Assembly: GCF_900116005.1 (NCBI RefSeq) | Contig: NZ_FOYI01000019.1 | Span: 1-43,326, forward strand | Origin: Poseidonocella sedimentorum | GTDB taxonomy: Bacteria > Pseudomonadota > Alphaproteobacteria > Rhodobacterales > Rhodobacteraceae | Direction of reading: 5' to 3' | DNA: 43,326 bases | In this document: piece by piece, positions 26,501 to 34,968 of the stretch | Numbering within the stretch: position 1 is the first letter of the stretch | How the letters are laid out: every line of letters begins with the position of its first letter | Made by a program: the position numbers and the translations under genes | Notes under the pieces: model-generated | Seen by the model: only the letters and a program-made list of their open reading frames with translations | What the model was told of the DNA's origin: nothing | Databases searched by the model: none

Positions 26501-28077
26501 GGCATTCGACCAAGGGCGTGACGCTGATCTCGCCCCCGCCGCATCACGACATCTACTCGATTGAGGATCTGGCGCAGCTCATCTATGACCTCAAGCAGAT
26601 CAACCCGCGGGTGAAGGTCTGCGTCAAGCTGGTGGCGTCCTCGGGCGTGGGCACCATTGCGGCGGGTGTGGCCAAGGCCAAGGCCGACGTGATCCTCATC
26701 TCGGGCCACAACGGCGGCACCGGCGCGAGCCCGGCGACCTCGATCAAGTTCGCGGGCCTGCCCTGGGAGATGGGCCTCACCGAGGCGCATCAGGTGCTGG
26801 CGATGAACAAGCTGCGCGACCGGATCACACTCCGGACGGATGGCGGGCTGCGCACCGGGCGCGACATCGTTATGGCGGCGATGATGGGCGCCGAGGAATA
26901 CGGCATCGGCACCGCCGCGCTCATCGCGATGGGCTGCATCATGGTGCGCCAGTGCCAGTCCAACACCTGCCCGGTTGGCGTCTGCACGCAGGACGAATCG
27001 CTCCGTGCGAAGTTTACCGGCAATGCCGACAAGGTCGTGAACCTCATCACCTTCTACGCGCAGGAAGTGCGCGAGGTGCTGGCCTCGATCGGGGCGCGGT
27101 CGCTCGATGAGGTGATCGGCCGGGCGGACCTGCTGAGCCAGGTGAGCCGGGGCGCCGCGCATCTCGACGATCTCGACCTCAACCCGATGCTGATCACCGT
27201 GGATGGGGCGAAAAACATCGTCTACAACCGCGACAAGCCCCGCAATCCCGTGCCCGACACGCTCGACGCCGAGATTGTCCGCGACGCCGCGCGGTTCCTC
27301 GAAGAGGGCGAGAAGATGCAGCTCTCCTACTCGGTGCAGAACACGCACCGCACGGTCGGCACGCGGACCTCGAGCCATATCGTGCAGCGGTTCGGGATGC
27401 GCAACGCGCTCCAGCCCAACCACCTGACGGTCAAGCTCAACGGCTCCGCCGGCCAGTCTCTCGGCGCCTTTGCGGCCCCCGGGCTCAAGCTCGAAGTCTC
27501 CGGCGATGCCAACGACTATGTCGGCAAGGGGCTCTCGGGGGGGACGATCGTCGTGCGCCCGCCGATGGCCTCGCCGCTGGTGGCCGCCGAGAACACGATC
27601 ATCGGCAACACGGTGCTTTACGGCGCGACCGACGGCTATCTCTTTGCCGCGGGCCGCGCGGGCGAGCGCTTCGCGGTGCGCAACTCCGGCGCCAAGGTGG
27701 TGATCGAGGGCTGTGGCTCCAACGGTTGCGAATACATGACCGGCGGCGTCGCGGTGATCCTCGGCCGGATCGGGGCCAACTTCGGCGCGGGCATGACGGG
27801 CGGCATGGCCTATCTCTATGATCCCAACGCCGAGGTCACGACGCTGCTCAACATGGAAACGCTGGTGACTTGCCCGGTCACGGTCGATCACTGGCAATCC
27901 GAGCTCGAGGAGCTCATCGAGCGCCATATCGAGGAGACGGGCTCGCGGCTGGCGCAGGAGATCTGGCAGCACTGGGACGAAGAGTTGCCCCGGTTCGTGC
28001 AGGTTTGCCCCAAGGAGATGCTCGACAAGCTGCCCGCGCCGCTGTCCGAGACGCAAACCGCGATTCCCGCGGAATGA
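23542..28077 (+). CDS. gltB: Glutamate synthase (NADPH), large subunit
   Basis: This is the 1511-residue catalytic subunit of GOGAT. An N-terminal propeptide of 33 residues is removed to expose the glutaminase nucleophile C34 (EEHSSCGVGLV). The class II amidotransferase domain is followed by the central domain, the FMN-binding TIM barrel (VKLVASSGVGTIAAGVAKAK, GGTGASPATSIKFAG) and the 3Fe-4S cysteines CIMVRQCQSNTCPVGVCTQ. The C-terminal GXGXG beta-helix contains GSNGCEYMTGGVAVILG. AGGGAGAGA precedes the ATG at 23542. Together with gltD it assimilates ammonia. The order gltD-gltB is the reverse of that in E. coli. Confidence 0.97.
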   Translation: MTKYDTAWAAAEEAKRKWMAENTLYREEEEHSSCGVGLVVSIDGRPSRKVVQAGISALKAIWHRGAVDADGKTGDGAGIHIQIPVAFFYDQITRTGHDPRPGELMAVGQVFLPRTDHGAQERCRTIVESEVLRMGHYIYGWRHVPVDVSCLGEKANATRPEIEQILISNSKGVDEETFERELYVIRRRIEKAALAAGIGALYIASLSCRSIIYKGMMLAEQVSVFYPDLEDERFESAFALYHQRYSTNTFPQWWLAQPFRMLAHNGEINTLKGNVNWMKSHEIRMASSAFGDMAEDIKPIIPQGSSDSAALDSVFEVLVRAGRNAPMAKTMLVPESWSKQALELPEAWRDMYSYCNSVMEPWDGPAALAMTDGRWVCAGLDRNGLRPMRYVVTGDKLLIAGSEAGMVPIDEAFVVEKGALGPGQLLAVDMAEGRLYHDKEIKDKLSQSQPFGEWVGKIKELGEELARVSEAPIFTGAELRKRQIAAGYSMEDLEQILAPMAEDGKESLASMGDDTPSAVLSKMYRPLSHFFRQNFSQVTNPPIDSLREYRVMSLKTRFGNLKNVLDESSAQTEIVVLESPFVGNAQFAELVGNLDSDLVEIDCSFEPGKSSALMEGLARIRREAEDAVRSGAGHLVLTDEYQGPDKAPMPMILATSAVHSHLTRQGLRTFCSLNVRSAECIDPHYFAVLIGAGATVVNPYLAEDSLADRIERGLLDMSLSDAVQRYREAIDQGMLKIMAKMGISVISSYRGGLNFEAVGLSRAMCAEYFPGMLSRISGIGVHGIQKKVEEIHDLGWRGGRDVLPIGGFYKARRSGETHAWGAQSMHMLQMACNKASYELWKQYSARMRANPPIHLRDLLDVKPLGKPVPIEEVESVTAIRKRFVTPGMSLGALSPEAHKTLNVAMNRIGARSDSGEGGEDPAHFVPEPNGDNPSAKIKQVASGRFGVTAEYLNQCDELEIKVAQGAKPGEGGQLPGMKVTDLIARLRHSTKGVTLISPPPHHDIYSIEDLAQLIYDLKQINPRVKVCVKLVASSGVGTIAAGVAKAKADVILISGHNGGTGASPATSIKFAGLPWEMGLTEAHQVLAMNKLRDRITLRTDGGLRTGRDIVMAAMMGAEEYGIGTAALIAMGCIMVRQCQSNTCPVGVCTQDESLRAKFTGNADKVVNLITFYAQEVREVLASIGARSLDEVIGRADLLSQVSRGAAHLDDLDLNPMLITVDGAKNIVYNRDKPRNPVPDTLDAEIVRDAARFLEEGEKMQLSYSVQNTHRTVGTRTSSHIVQRFGMRNALQPNHLTVKLNGSAGQSLGAFAAPGLKLEVSGDANDYVGKGLSGGTIVVRPPMASPLVAAENTIIGNTVLYGATDGYLFAAGRAGERFAVRNSGAKVVIEGCGSNGCEYMTGGVAVILGRIGANFGAGMTGGMAYLYDPNAEVTTLLNMETLVTCPVTVDHWQSELEELIERHIEETGSRLAQEIWQHWDEELPRFVQVCPKEMLDKLPAPLSETQTAIPAE

Positions 28078-28083
28078 TCCAGC

Positions 28084-28124
28084 GCACCGGGCCGGCCGCC
28101 ACAACGGCGAGGCCGGCCCGGTGC
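28084..28124 (+). terminator. Strong hairpin after gltB
   Basis: GCACCGGGCCGGCC at 28084-28097 pairs perfectly with 28111-28124 (14 bp), and GCC/GGC pairs extend it into the loop. It begins seven bases after the gltB stop codon. No U-run follows, so it may protect the 3' end or act in termination with Rho. The remaining bases to 28267 show no other gene; GGCGCTATGCTAG-like sequence near 28222 could hold the next promoter. Confidence 0.5.
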
Positions 28125-28267
28125 AGCCCCGTCCCGTAAGCGCGGGGGGCGGCCGCGACCAGAGCGAAACTCCGCTCCACCTCACGGCCTAGGCAAAACT
28201 GCTGCTTTTTGCGCTGATCGCGCTATGCTAGACGCGAACGCAGTTTGTTAACCGGTGTGACCTGCCC

Positions 28268-29170
28268 ATGGCGACGTTTTTCGACCAGTTCTACGAGATG
28301 GATCCTTTCTCGCCCCCGCCTGCGGGGACGACGCTGAACGTCGCGTTTCTCGAAGCGGATGACGCGGACAACAGCGGCACTCTGAGCCGCTACGGTGAAG
28401 ACCTGATAGACGGGTCCGACATCAACCGCATCTGGGATGGCGATACCGTCACGGTTGAGCTCTCGAACGGCACCCAGGTGACATACACCGGGGTGACCTT
28501 CTATCTCGACGACGGGCGGCGCTTCTTCACGCCGATGGATGGCCAGACCCTCGCGACCGGCACGCTCATCTCCACCACCGCCGTCTCGTCGCAGACGAAT
28601 ATCTCCTTGCCGCGATTCGGCCCGACCTGCTTCACCGCGGGGACGCTGATCGACACCGCGCGCGGGCCGGTGCCGGTCGAGACCCTGCGCGTCGGCGATA
28701 CCGTGCTCACCGATGGCGGCCAGAGCGAACCCATCGTCTGGACCGGCGCGACCATCGCACCGGGGGATGGCAAGTTCGCCGCGGTGGTCTTTGCCCCCGG
28801 CACGCTCGGCAATACCCGCCCGCTCGCGGTCTCGCCCCAGCATCGCGTCTTGCTGCGCGGCTGGCGCGCCGAGATCTATTTCGGTCTGCCCGAGGTGCTC
28901 GCCACGGCGGTCCATCTGGTCAATGGCAAGACCGTCACCCGCGCCCGGGAGCGCGAAGTGCACTACGTTCACGTGATGTGCGCGCGGCCTGTGCTCTTGC
29001 GGAGCGACGGCGCGGTGAGCGAGAGCTTCAACCCCGGGGCGATGGTGCGCGAGGGCGATGCGGCGCTGGACGCCGAGCTCAGGGCGCTCTTTCCGGACAT
29101 GCCCCGCACCGGCACGGCGCCCGCCCGCCCGCTGGCCTGCGGCAAGGACGCGCGCGCGCTCATTCTTTGA
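28268..29170 (+). CDS. Hint (Hedgehog/intein)-domain protein
   Basis: This is a 300-residue protein with a Rhodobacterales-type Hint domain. An N-terminal region of about 115 residues (acidic, beta-like, with ADNSGTLSRYGEDLIDGSD) is followed by TCFTAGTLIDTARGPVPVE, where C121 is the Hint nucleophile. LRVGDTVLTDGG and AVSPQHRVLLRGW (H192) supply the other Hint motifs. The chain ends without the Asn-Cys/Ser junction of an intein, so protein splicing is not expected; autocleavage at C121 is possible. There is no signal peptide, although RTX or type I secreted proteins often carry related domains. The function is unknown. Confidence 0.82.
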   Translation: MATFFDQFYEMDPFSPPPAGTTLNVAFLEADDADNSGTLSRYGEDLIDGSDINRIWDGDTVTVELSNGTQVTYTGVTFYLDDGRRFFTPMDGQTLATGTLISTTAVSSQTNISLPRFGPTCFTAGTLIDTARGPVPVETLRVGDTVLTDGGQSEPIVWTGATIAPGDGKFAAVVFAPGTLGNTRPLAVSPQHRVLLRGWRAEIYFGLPEVLATAVHLVNGKTVTRAREREVHYVHVMCARPVLLRSDGAVSESFNPGAMVREGDAALDAELRALFPDMPRTGTAPARPLACGKDARALIL

Positions 29171-29224
29171 TCCCCCGGCCCGCCGGAGCTTGCGGGCCCG
29201 GAGGTCTGCGGGCATATCTGGCGC

Positions 29225-29989
29225 ATGACCGGGCCCTCCAAAACCACCAAGGCTGCGCGGGCGAAACCCCCGGCCCGCAAGCGCAAGGCCGCGGCGGAGG
29301 CGCCCCGCCGCCCGCTGCGCGCCCGCATTCGCCGCTGGGTGCTACGCTGCGCGCTGGCCTGTGCCGCGCTGGTGGCCGCGGCCGTGCTGCTCTTCACCAT
29401 CGTCAACCCGCCCGGCTCGATCTACATGGCCAGCGAAAGCCGCCGCCTCGGAGGCGTGTCGCACCGCTGGGTCGGGATGGAGGAGATCGCCCCGGTGATG
29501 GCCCGCGCGGCCGTCGCGGCGGAGGATGCCAATTTCTGCCTGCACTGGGGGTTTGACATGGAGGCGATCCGCGCGGTGATCGAAGCCGGCGAGAGCCGGG
29601 GCGCAAGCACCATCAGCCAGCAGACCGTCAAGAACGCCTATCTCTGGCAGGGGCGGAGCTGGCTGCGCAAGGCGCTCGAGGCGCTGCTCACGCCGTTGGT
29701 CGAGATCGCCTGGTCCAAGCAGCGAATCCTTGAGGTCTATCTCAACCTCGCCGAATTCGACGAGGGCGTCTTCGGTGTCGAGGCCGCCGCACGCGCCTAT
29801 TTCAAGACCTCTGCCGCCCAGCTCAGTCCGATGCAGGCCGCCCGCCTCGCCGCCGTTCTGCCCGCCCCCAAGAGCCGCTCCGCCGCCGAGCCGAGCGCCT
29901 TTGTCCGCCGCCGCGCCGCCGCGATCGCCGATGGCGCGGAAACCATCCGCGGCGACGGGCGCGCCGACTGTTTCACCGCAGGGAGTTGA
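29225..29989 (+). CDS. mtgA: Monofunctional peptidoglycan glycosyltransferase
   Basis: This GT51 enzyme polymerises lipid II into glycan strands at the cytoplasmic membrane. It is 254 residues long, with a basic N-terminus (residues 1-38), one membrane helix (about 40-62) and then the periplasmic domain. The catalytic Glu is E100 in AVAAEDANFCLHWGFDM. The second motif is RGASTISQQTVKNAYLW, and the third ILEVYLNLAEFDEGVFGVEA. There is no transpeptidase domain, hence monofunctional. It stands alone between the Hint gene and a GST gene. Confidence 0.95.
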   Translation: MTGPSKTTKAARAKPPARKRKAAAEAPRRPLRARIRRWVLRCALACAALVAAAVLLFTIVNPPGSIYMASESRRLGGVSHRWVGMEEIAPVMARAAVAAEDANFCLHWGFDMEAIRAVIEAGESRGASTISQQTVKNAYLWQGRSWLRKALEALLTPLVEIAWSKQRILEVYLNLAEFDEGVFGVEAAARAYFKTSAAQLSPMQAARLAAVLPAPKSRSAAEPSAFVRRRAAAIADGAETIRGDGRADCFTAGS

Positions 29990-30023
29990 AACCCGCCCGA
30001 GCCTCGGGCAGGAATGACGAGAC

Positions 30024-30710
30024 ATGACCGACACATCCAGTGACACCCCGCGCCTGTACCACGTCCCGCTGTCGCCCTTCTGCCGGAAGGTGCGGCTCTG
30101 CCTTGCCGAGAAGCGCATCGAGGTGGAGCTCGCCGAGGTCCGCTATTGGGAGGCCGATGGCGATTTCCTGCGCCGCAACCCGGCGGGCAAGGTGCCCGTC
30201 TTGCGGATCAACGGCCGGTTCATGGCCGAGAGCACCCCGATTTGCGAGTATCTCGAAGAGACCCATCCCTCGCCGCCGCTCATGCCCGAGGACGCCGAGT
30301 CGCGCTACGAGGTTCGGCGGCTGGTGAGCTGGTTCGACGACAAGTTTCACAACGAGGTCACGTCCAAGCTGCTCTACGAGCGGGTGAACAAGAAGCTCAT
30401 GAAACAGGGCTTTCCGGATTCCGGCAACGTCAAGGCCGGGGCGCGCGCGATCAAGTATCACCTCGACTACATGGCCTGGCTCCTGGAGCGCCGCCGCTGG
30501 CTCGCCGGGGACAACATGACGCTCGCGGATTTCGCGGCCGCCGCGCATCTGTCGGCGCTGGATTATATTTCGGACGTGGACTGGAACCGCTCGGACGCGG
30601 TCAAGGACTGGTACGCCAAGATCAAGTCGCGCCCGGCCTTCCGCCGCATCCTCGCCGATCAGGTGCCGGGGTTCCCCCAGCCCGCCCATTACGCCGATCT
30701 CGATTTCTGA
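30024..30710 (+). CDS. Glutathione S-transferase family protein
   Basis: This is a 228-residue cytosolic GST. The N-terminal thioredoxin-like domain starts [20 protein letters not shown], with Ser/Cys candidates for thiol activation. [26 protein letters not shown] is the glutathione-binding block with cis-Pro and Glu-Ser. The C-terminal helical domain carries [23 protein letters not shown], the N-capping and hydrophobic staple motif. The subclass and substrate cannot be set. AATGACGAGAC precedes the ATG, so the Shine-Dalgarno is weak. Confidence 0.9.
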   Translation: MTDTSSDTPRLYHVPLSPFCRKVRLCLAEKRIEVELAEVRYWEADGDFLRRNPAGKVPVLRINGRFMAESTPICEYLEETHPSPPLMPEDAESRYEVRRLVSWFDDKFHNEVTSKLLYERVNKKLMKQGFPDSGNVKAGARAIKYHLDYMAWLLERRRWLAGDNMTLADFAAAAHLSALDYISDVDWNRSDAVKDWYAKIKSRPAFRRILADQVPGFPQPAHYADLDF

Positions 30711-30744
30711 GGCGCGCGGGGGCGTCCCTGTGCCAGAATGCGCC

Positions 30745-31776
30745 ATGGATGATCTGAAGGTACGGCTGATCGAGGCGGCGGGCGAGATGGGCTTCGAGCT
30801 CTGCCGCCTGACGCGCCCCGATGCGGTGCCGGAAGTGCCCGAACGCCTCCGCGCCTTTCTTGACAAGGGGTATCACGGCCAGATGTCATGGCTCGCCGAG
30901 CGCAGCCATTGGCGCGGGGCGCCGCAGGTCCTCTGGCCCGAGGCGCGCACGGTGATCATGCTCGGGGAAAGCTACACGCCCGAGCACGATCCGCTGGAGG
31001 TGCTCTCGCACCCGGACCGCGCGGCGATTTCGGTCTATGCCCAGAACCGCGATTACCACGATGTGGTCAAGAAGCGGCTCAAGCGGCTGGCGCGCTGGCT
31101 CATCGCCGAGGCGGGGGGCGAGGTGAAGGTCTTTGTCGATACCGCCCCGGTGCCGGAAAAGGCGCTCGGGGCCGCGGCCGGGCTCGGCTGGCAAGGCAAG
31201 CACACCAACCTCGTCTCGCGCGATATGGGCAGCTGGTTCTTCATCGGCTCGGTGTTCACCACGCTGGAGCTGGCGCCCGATGCGGCGGAGGTCGATCACT
31301 GCGGCTCCTGCCGCCGGTGCCTCGACATCTGCCCGACCGACGCTTTCCCCGCCCCCTATCAGCTCGACGCGCGCCGCTGCATTTCCTACCTCACCATCGA
31401 GCACAAGGGCCCCGTGGCCGAAGAGCTCCGGCCCCTGCTCGGCAATCGCATCTACGGCTGCGATGACTGTCTCGCGGTCTGTCCGTGGAACAAGTTCGCG
31501 CAGGAGGCGCGCGAGGTGAAATACCGCGCCCGCGCGGATCTGATGGCCCCACGGCTGGCCGAGCTTGCGGCGCTGGACGATGCCGGGTTCCGCGCGCTGT
31601 TCTCCGGCTCGCCGATCAAGCGGATCGGGCGGGACCGGTTTGTGCGCAACGTGCTTTATGCGATCGGGAACTCGGGGGAGGCAGGGTTGCGCCCGGCGGC
31701 GGACCGGCTACGGGGCGATCCGTGCGAGACAGTGGCCGACGCTGCGAGTTGGGCAGTAGACCGACTCTCGAACTAG
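30745..31776 (+). CDS. queG: Epoxyqueuosine reductase
   Basis: This enzyme catalyses the last step of queuosine synthesis, reduction of epoxyqueuosine to queuosine in tRNA, using cobalamin and two [4Fe-4S] clusters. It is 343 residues long. The proton donor is D132 in [15 protein letters not shown]. The cluster cysteines are C186, C189, C192 and C196 ([16 protein letters not shown]) and C239, C242 and C246 ([13 protein letters not shown]), with C212 as the likely remaining ligand. The start at 30745 (MDDLKVRL) is preferred over an ATG 15 bases upstream. It is convergent with the mevalonate operon, with a foldback repeat between. Confidence 0.94.
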   Translation: MDDLKVRLIEAAGEMGFELCRLTRPDAVPEVPERLRAFLDKGYHGQMSWLAERSHWRGAPQVLWPEARTVIMLGESYTPEHDPLEVLSHPDRAAISVYAQNRDYHDVVKKRLKRLARWLIAEAGGEVKVFVDTAPVPEKALGAAAGLGWQGKHTNLVSRDMGSWFFIGSVFTTLELAPDAAEVDHCGSCRRCLDICPTDAFPAPYQLDARRCISYLTIEHKGPVAEELRPLLGNRIYGCDDCLAVCPWNKFAQEAREVKYRARADLMAPRLAELAALDDAGFRALFSGSPIKRIGRDRFVRNVLYAIGNSGEAGLRPAADRLRGDPCETVADAASWAVDRLSN

Positions 31777-31801
31777 TCCCAGCCCGGAACACGCCGAAGG
31801 C

Positions 31802-31941
31802 GCCGGGCCAGCGACGGCCCGTCCGGCGGGCTGTCGCTTTGTCACCGCCAGCGCAAACCTCGAATTTTGGATGTATTTGGCACGATAAAGCAACACGTTC
31901 AGCCGAAGGAGCGACACCCCACGGGCCGTCGCTGGCCCGGC
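31802..31941. repeat. 140-bp foldback element, copy 2
   Basis: Arm 31802-31822 (GCCGGGCCAGCGACGG...) is the exact reverse complement of 31921-31941, with 98 nt between, the same geometry as copy 1 at 443-582. An inner helix pairs GGG 31828-31830 with CCC 31918-31920, then a C/C mismatch, then TGTCGCT 31832-31838 with AGCGACA 31910-31916. Relative to copy 1 the arms differ at positions 5, 13, 14 and 17, each matched by a change in the partner arm. The element fills the gap between the convergent queG and mvaD genes; its right arm touches the mvaD stop codon. It could serve as a terminator or be a mobile MITE-like unit. Confidence 0.8.
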
Positions 31942-32949
31942 TCAGTTCTGCACGGAAAAGGGCGCGATGATCTCGGCTTGCGGGAACGCCGCCAGCACAT
32001 CCGCGCTGTCCGTCTGCTCAAAGATCAGCTTCACATTCGCGCCGGCGTCCATCGTTGCAAAGGCCTGTAACCCTTCCGCCCGCGCACGCCAGAGCCGCTC
32101 CAGCACGGCCCAGCTTTCCGGCTTGAGATAGCTCAGCGCCGGGCGGGCGGCGAGCATCGTGGCGTGCATCGCCAGCGCATTGGCCTCGGCCAGCGCCCCG
32201 AGCTTTGGCAGATCCTGCGCCCGCACGGCGGTTTCGATCGCGGCGCAATCGGCCTCGGCCGTCTGGGGCCAGGTGGCAAAGAGCGGGCTTGTCGCGACCG
32301 TGTGGTTCATCCCGTCGCGGGAGGTCATGGATTTCGGCCCAGTGTCGACGGCAACGATGGCGATGCGGAAGGCGGGCCAGTGGACATCGAGCGGCGCGGC
32401 AAGGCTGTCGCCCCCGTCGGGCGCCGTGCCCCGATCCCAGCGGACGAAGCCGTGCCAGAGCGAGCGCGCGGCGCTGCCGCTGCCGAGCCGGGCGATGAGG
32501 CTCATGTCACGCTCGCTGAGCTCCAGCCCGAAAGCGCTGACGAGCGCGCGGGTCAGCGCGGCGAAGCCAGAGGCCGAGGACGCAAGGCCGGCAGCGGTCG
32601 GGATCGTGTTGCGCGTGCGGATGTGCAGCGGCGCGTCCCGGCCCGCGCGGAAAAGGTCGGCAAAGCGCAGGGCTTTGGCGGCGAAGGGCGTCTCGGCGTC
32701 GAGCGCCGCGCCGTTGAGCCAGACGCGATCCGCGCCATCCTCTGCGGGCACGATCTCGGTGTGGCTGCCCCATTCGGCGAGCGAAATCGACAGCGAGCTG
32801 TTGAGCGGCAGGTTGCGCGCCTGATCGCGCTTGCCCCAATATTTGGACAGCGCAATGTTGCTCGGCGCATAGGCCGAGGCGCGGCGGGGGGCGGTGGCGG
32901 TCTGCATCGCCGCGGCGATGCGGTTGCGGGCGGCGCAATCAATCGACAC
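31942..32949 (-). CDS. mvaD: Diphosphomevalonate decarboxylase
   Basis: This last committed enzyme of the mevalonate pathway phosphorylates and decarboxylates mevalonate diphosphate to IPP. It is a GHMP-fold protein of 335 residues. Motifs are YAPSNIALSKYWGKRD near residue 28, SSLSISLAEWGSHTE, the phosphate loop IPTAAGLASSASGFAALT (116-133), RLGSGSAARS, and ATMDAGANVKLIFE with the catalytic Asp. The start is GTG at 32949: a strong AAAGGAGG lies eight bases before it, whereas the ATG at 32907 has none. The GTG start overlaps the pmk gene by 11 bases. It is the last gene of the operon. Confidence 0.93.
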   Translation of the reverse strand: MSIDCAARNRIAAAMQTATAPRRASAYAPSNIALSKYWGKRDQARNLPLNSSLSISLAEWGSHTEIVPAEDGADRVWLNGAALDAETPFAAKALRFADLFRAGRDAPLHIRTRNTIPTAAGLASSASGFAALTRALVSAFGLELSERDMSLIARLGSGSAARSLWHGFVRWDRGTAPDGGDSLAAPLDVHWPAFRIAIVAVDTGPKSMTSRDGMNHTVATSPLFATWPQTAEADCAAIETAVRAQDLPKLGALAEANALAMHATMLAARPALSYLKPESWAVLERLWRARAEGLQAFATMDAGANVKLIFEQTDSADVLAAFPQAEIIAPFSVQN

Positions 32950-33850
32950 GAAGGCCCTCCTTTGCGAGCGGTGCGGGGGCAAACCCCGGCGGCGTTTGCC
33001 CGAGCGCGACCACACAGTCCCCGAGGCCTGAGCCGGAGATTTTCGCCGCGATGGTGCCCGGGTGTGCGATGGCGCCCCGGATGAGTGCGCCGAGCGTTTC
33101 GTCGCAAACGCCGAGCGCCTCCATGTAGGTTTGGTAGCGCTGGAGCGAGGCGGCAAGGGCGGGCCAATCCTGTGCGGTGGCGGCGGCGATGGCGGTCTCG
33201 GCCGCCGCGCCCATTTGCGCGTAGAGGGCGCGATATCTCTCTGGTTCCGCCTCCATCCGGGCGGCCACGAGGGCCAGCACATCGGCGGTCGGTGTCTTGT
33301 AGCCGGCGTAGCGCAGCGAGAGCGGCGGCGGCGCGGGGAGGGCGGTGATCTTGGCGGCGGGCCCCCCGGCCTCCGGCGCGCGGTAGCTGATCATCCCGCC
33401 GGTGAGGCTTGAGGCAAGGTCGGCGCCACTGCCGCGTCCCTGCAGGGCGCGGATGATCCCGAGCGCGCGGGTGTGCAGATCGTCCGGCGTGTGGTCTGCG
33501 TAGCGGGCGAGCGCGCCGAGGGTGGCGATGGTGACGGCGGCGGAGGAGCCGAGGCCGAGCGTCGGGTCGATCTCGGAGCGGATTCGCAGGGAGACGCCGC
33601 CGGGCAGGTCAGCCGCAAACCCGGCGATGGCGGCGAGGACGAAACGGTAGGGCCCGCCATGGGGGAGCGCGTCGAGGCGCGCGAAGAGCGGCGGGGCGAT
33701 GTCGGAGGCGATGTCGATCTCGGGGCCGGGTTGCGGCAAAAGCTCGACCGTGATGCGTTGATCTATGGCGGCGACGATGGCCGAATGGCCATAGACCACC
33801 GCGTGCTCGCCGGTGATCATGATCGAGCCGGGGGCGGAGGCGCGGATCAT
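32939..33850 (-). CDS. GHMP kinase of the mevalonate operon, phosphomevalonate kinase by position
   Basis: This is a 303-residue GHMP kinase. The N-terminus SAPGSIMITGEHAVVYGHSA and the ATP loop PTLGLGSSAAVTIATLGAL (97-115) are plain; the third motif is AAKISGSGLGDCVVAL near the end. By synteny with the Paracoccus zeaxanthinifaciens operon it is pmk, converting phosphomevalonate to the diphosphate. Its N-terminal motif (GEHAVVYG) looks more like mevalonate kinase than ERG8-type phosphomevalonate kinase, so the step assignment is by position only. The start overlaps the upstream gene by four bases (ATGA), and the stop lies within the mvaD start region. Confidence 0.85.
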   Translation of the reverse strand: MIRASAPGSIMITGEHAVVYGHSAIVAAIDQRITVELLPQPGPEIDIASDIAPPLFARLDALPHGGPYRFVLAAIAGFAADLPGGVSLRIRSEIDPTLGLGSSAAVTIATLGALARYADHTPDDLHTRALGIIRALQGRGSGADLASSLTGGMISYRAPEAGGPAAKITALPAPPPLSLRYAGYKTPTADVLALVAARMEAEPERYRALYAQMGAAAETAIAAATAQDWPALAASLQRYQTYMEALGVCDETLGALIRGAIAHPGTIAAKISGSGLGDCVVALGQTPPGFAPAPLAKEGLRVD

Positions 33851-34968
33851 GCCTCTGCCTCGCGAGGCGCGGGCCCCGGCGCGGCGCCAGTCGGGGCAAC
33901 GCGGAGAGGGGACCAGCGCAGCTCGGGTTGGCGGGCCATGAGTGCGCGCATCGCCTCGGGATCGCCGAGCCGGACGAGCACCGCGCCGCCGTGCGGGCCC
34001 GCGACGGACCCCGCGCCGCAAAGTTTGGCCGCGCCGCCAGCCGCTTCGACGGCCCCGATGAAGCGGGACGTGCCCTCGGGAACAACGCCGATCCGCTCCA
34101 GCAGGCGCTGGTTGGCGGTGATCTCACCGAGCGGCGCGCGGCCCTCGGCCAGCGCATCGGCAAAGGCGGCGGTGCAGGCGGCGAAGTCGGCCCAGAGCGG
34201 CGCGTCGGAGCCGTGGTGCCGCCGGACATGCGAGACGCAATCGCCGGTCGTCGAGGCGGGGAGGCCGTGCAGCACCCAGTACCAGCCGTCGCCCCGCAGG
34301 AGCGAATGGCCCTCGGCGATCTCGGCGGGGGAGACCGCGCCGTCCTGCGCGCGCACCAGACCGCCGTGGACCACGGTCGCCGCATCGATCGGGCCGGCCT
34401 GCCCGTGTTGGAGACGCTCGCAAAAGCGCACCCGCGCGACGCGCTCCGGCGCGGTCTTGGGCCGATCCAGCAGGGTCTCGAAGAGGACGGTCACCGCCGC
34501 GATCGCCGCCGCCGAGGAGCCAAAGCCCGCCCCGCGCGGAAGGGCGGAATGGCTCCCGAGCTGTCCCGGATGGGGCAGATGGTGAACCGCGCCGAGCCCC
34601 GGCGTCGGCCCCTCCTGCAGGAGGGAGGCGAGCGCGTAGACGGCCAGATCGTCGGGGTGGGTCAGGATGTTCTGCACATCGAGCTCGCCGCGCCGGAACT
34701 GCTCGAAGCGGCGGTCCAGACTGCCCTTGAATTTCGTCAGCAACCGGAAGGGATAGAAGGCGCCGGAGGACAGATCGTCAAACGCGGTGCGCAGCCCTTC
34801 GGCCAGATCCATCGGCTTGAACCAAACCTCGGTATATTGCGCGATGGCCACGGCCAGCGCCGGCGCGCCGTAGAGCACCGAGTGCTCGCCCGAGAGGATC
34901 AGCTTGCCCGGCGCGTGCGCGCGGGCGGGCTCAGGCGGCGCTGTCGATGTAGTGGCGCTGGTGCTCAT
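33847..34968 (-). CDS. GHMP kinase of the mevalonate operon, mevalonate kinase by position
   Basis: This is a 373-residue GHMP kinase. It starts MSTSATTSTAPPEPARAHAP, then GKLILSGEHSVLYGAPALAV. The ATP loop is RGAGFGSSAAAIAAVTVLFE (145-164), and GGAAKLCGAGSVAGPHGGAV is the third motif. By synteny it is mvk, which phosphorylates mevalonate at the 5-OH. It is longer than most mevalonate kinases, with an insertion at residues 60-130 (RFEQFRRGELDVQNILTHPD). The ATG at 34968 lies inside the end of the HMG-CoA synthase gene, a 38-base overlap. The alternative start at 34995 would overlap even more. Swapping of the MVK and PMK roles with the next gene cannot be excluded. Confidence 0.85.
   Translation of the reverse strand: MSTSATTSTAPPEPARAHAPGKLILSGEHSVLYGAPALAVAIAQYTEVWFKPMDLAEGLRTAFDDLSSGAFYPFRLLTKFKGSLDRRFEQFRRGELDVQNILTHPDDLAVYALASLLQEGPTPGLGAVHHLPHPGQLGSHSALPRGAGFGSSAAAIAAVTVLFETLLDRPKTAPERVARVRFCERLQHGQAGPIDAATVVHGGLVRAQDGAVSPAEIAEGHSLLRGDGWYWVLHGLPASTTGDCVSHVRRHHGSDAPLWADFAACTAAFADALAEGRAPLGEITANQRLLERIGVVPEGTSRFIGAVEAAGGAAKLCGAGSVAGPHGGAVLVRLGDPEAMRALMARQPELRWSPLRVAPTGAAPGPAPREAEA

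Noticed and set aside
25372-28185. 937-residue open frame opposite gltB
   Set aside because: It is antisense to gltB, with no motif and shadow-type composition.
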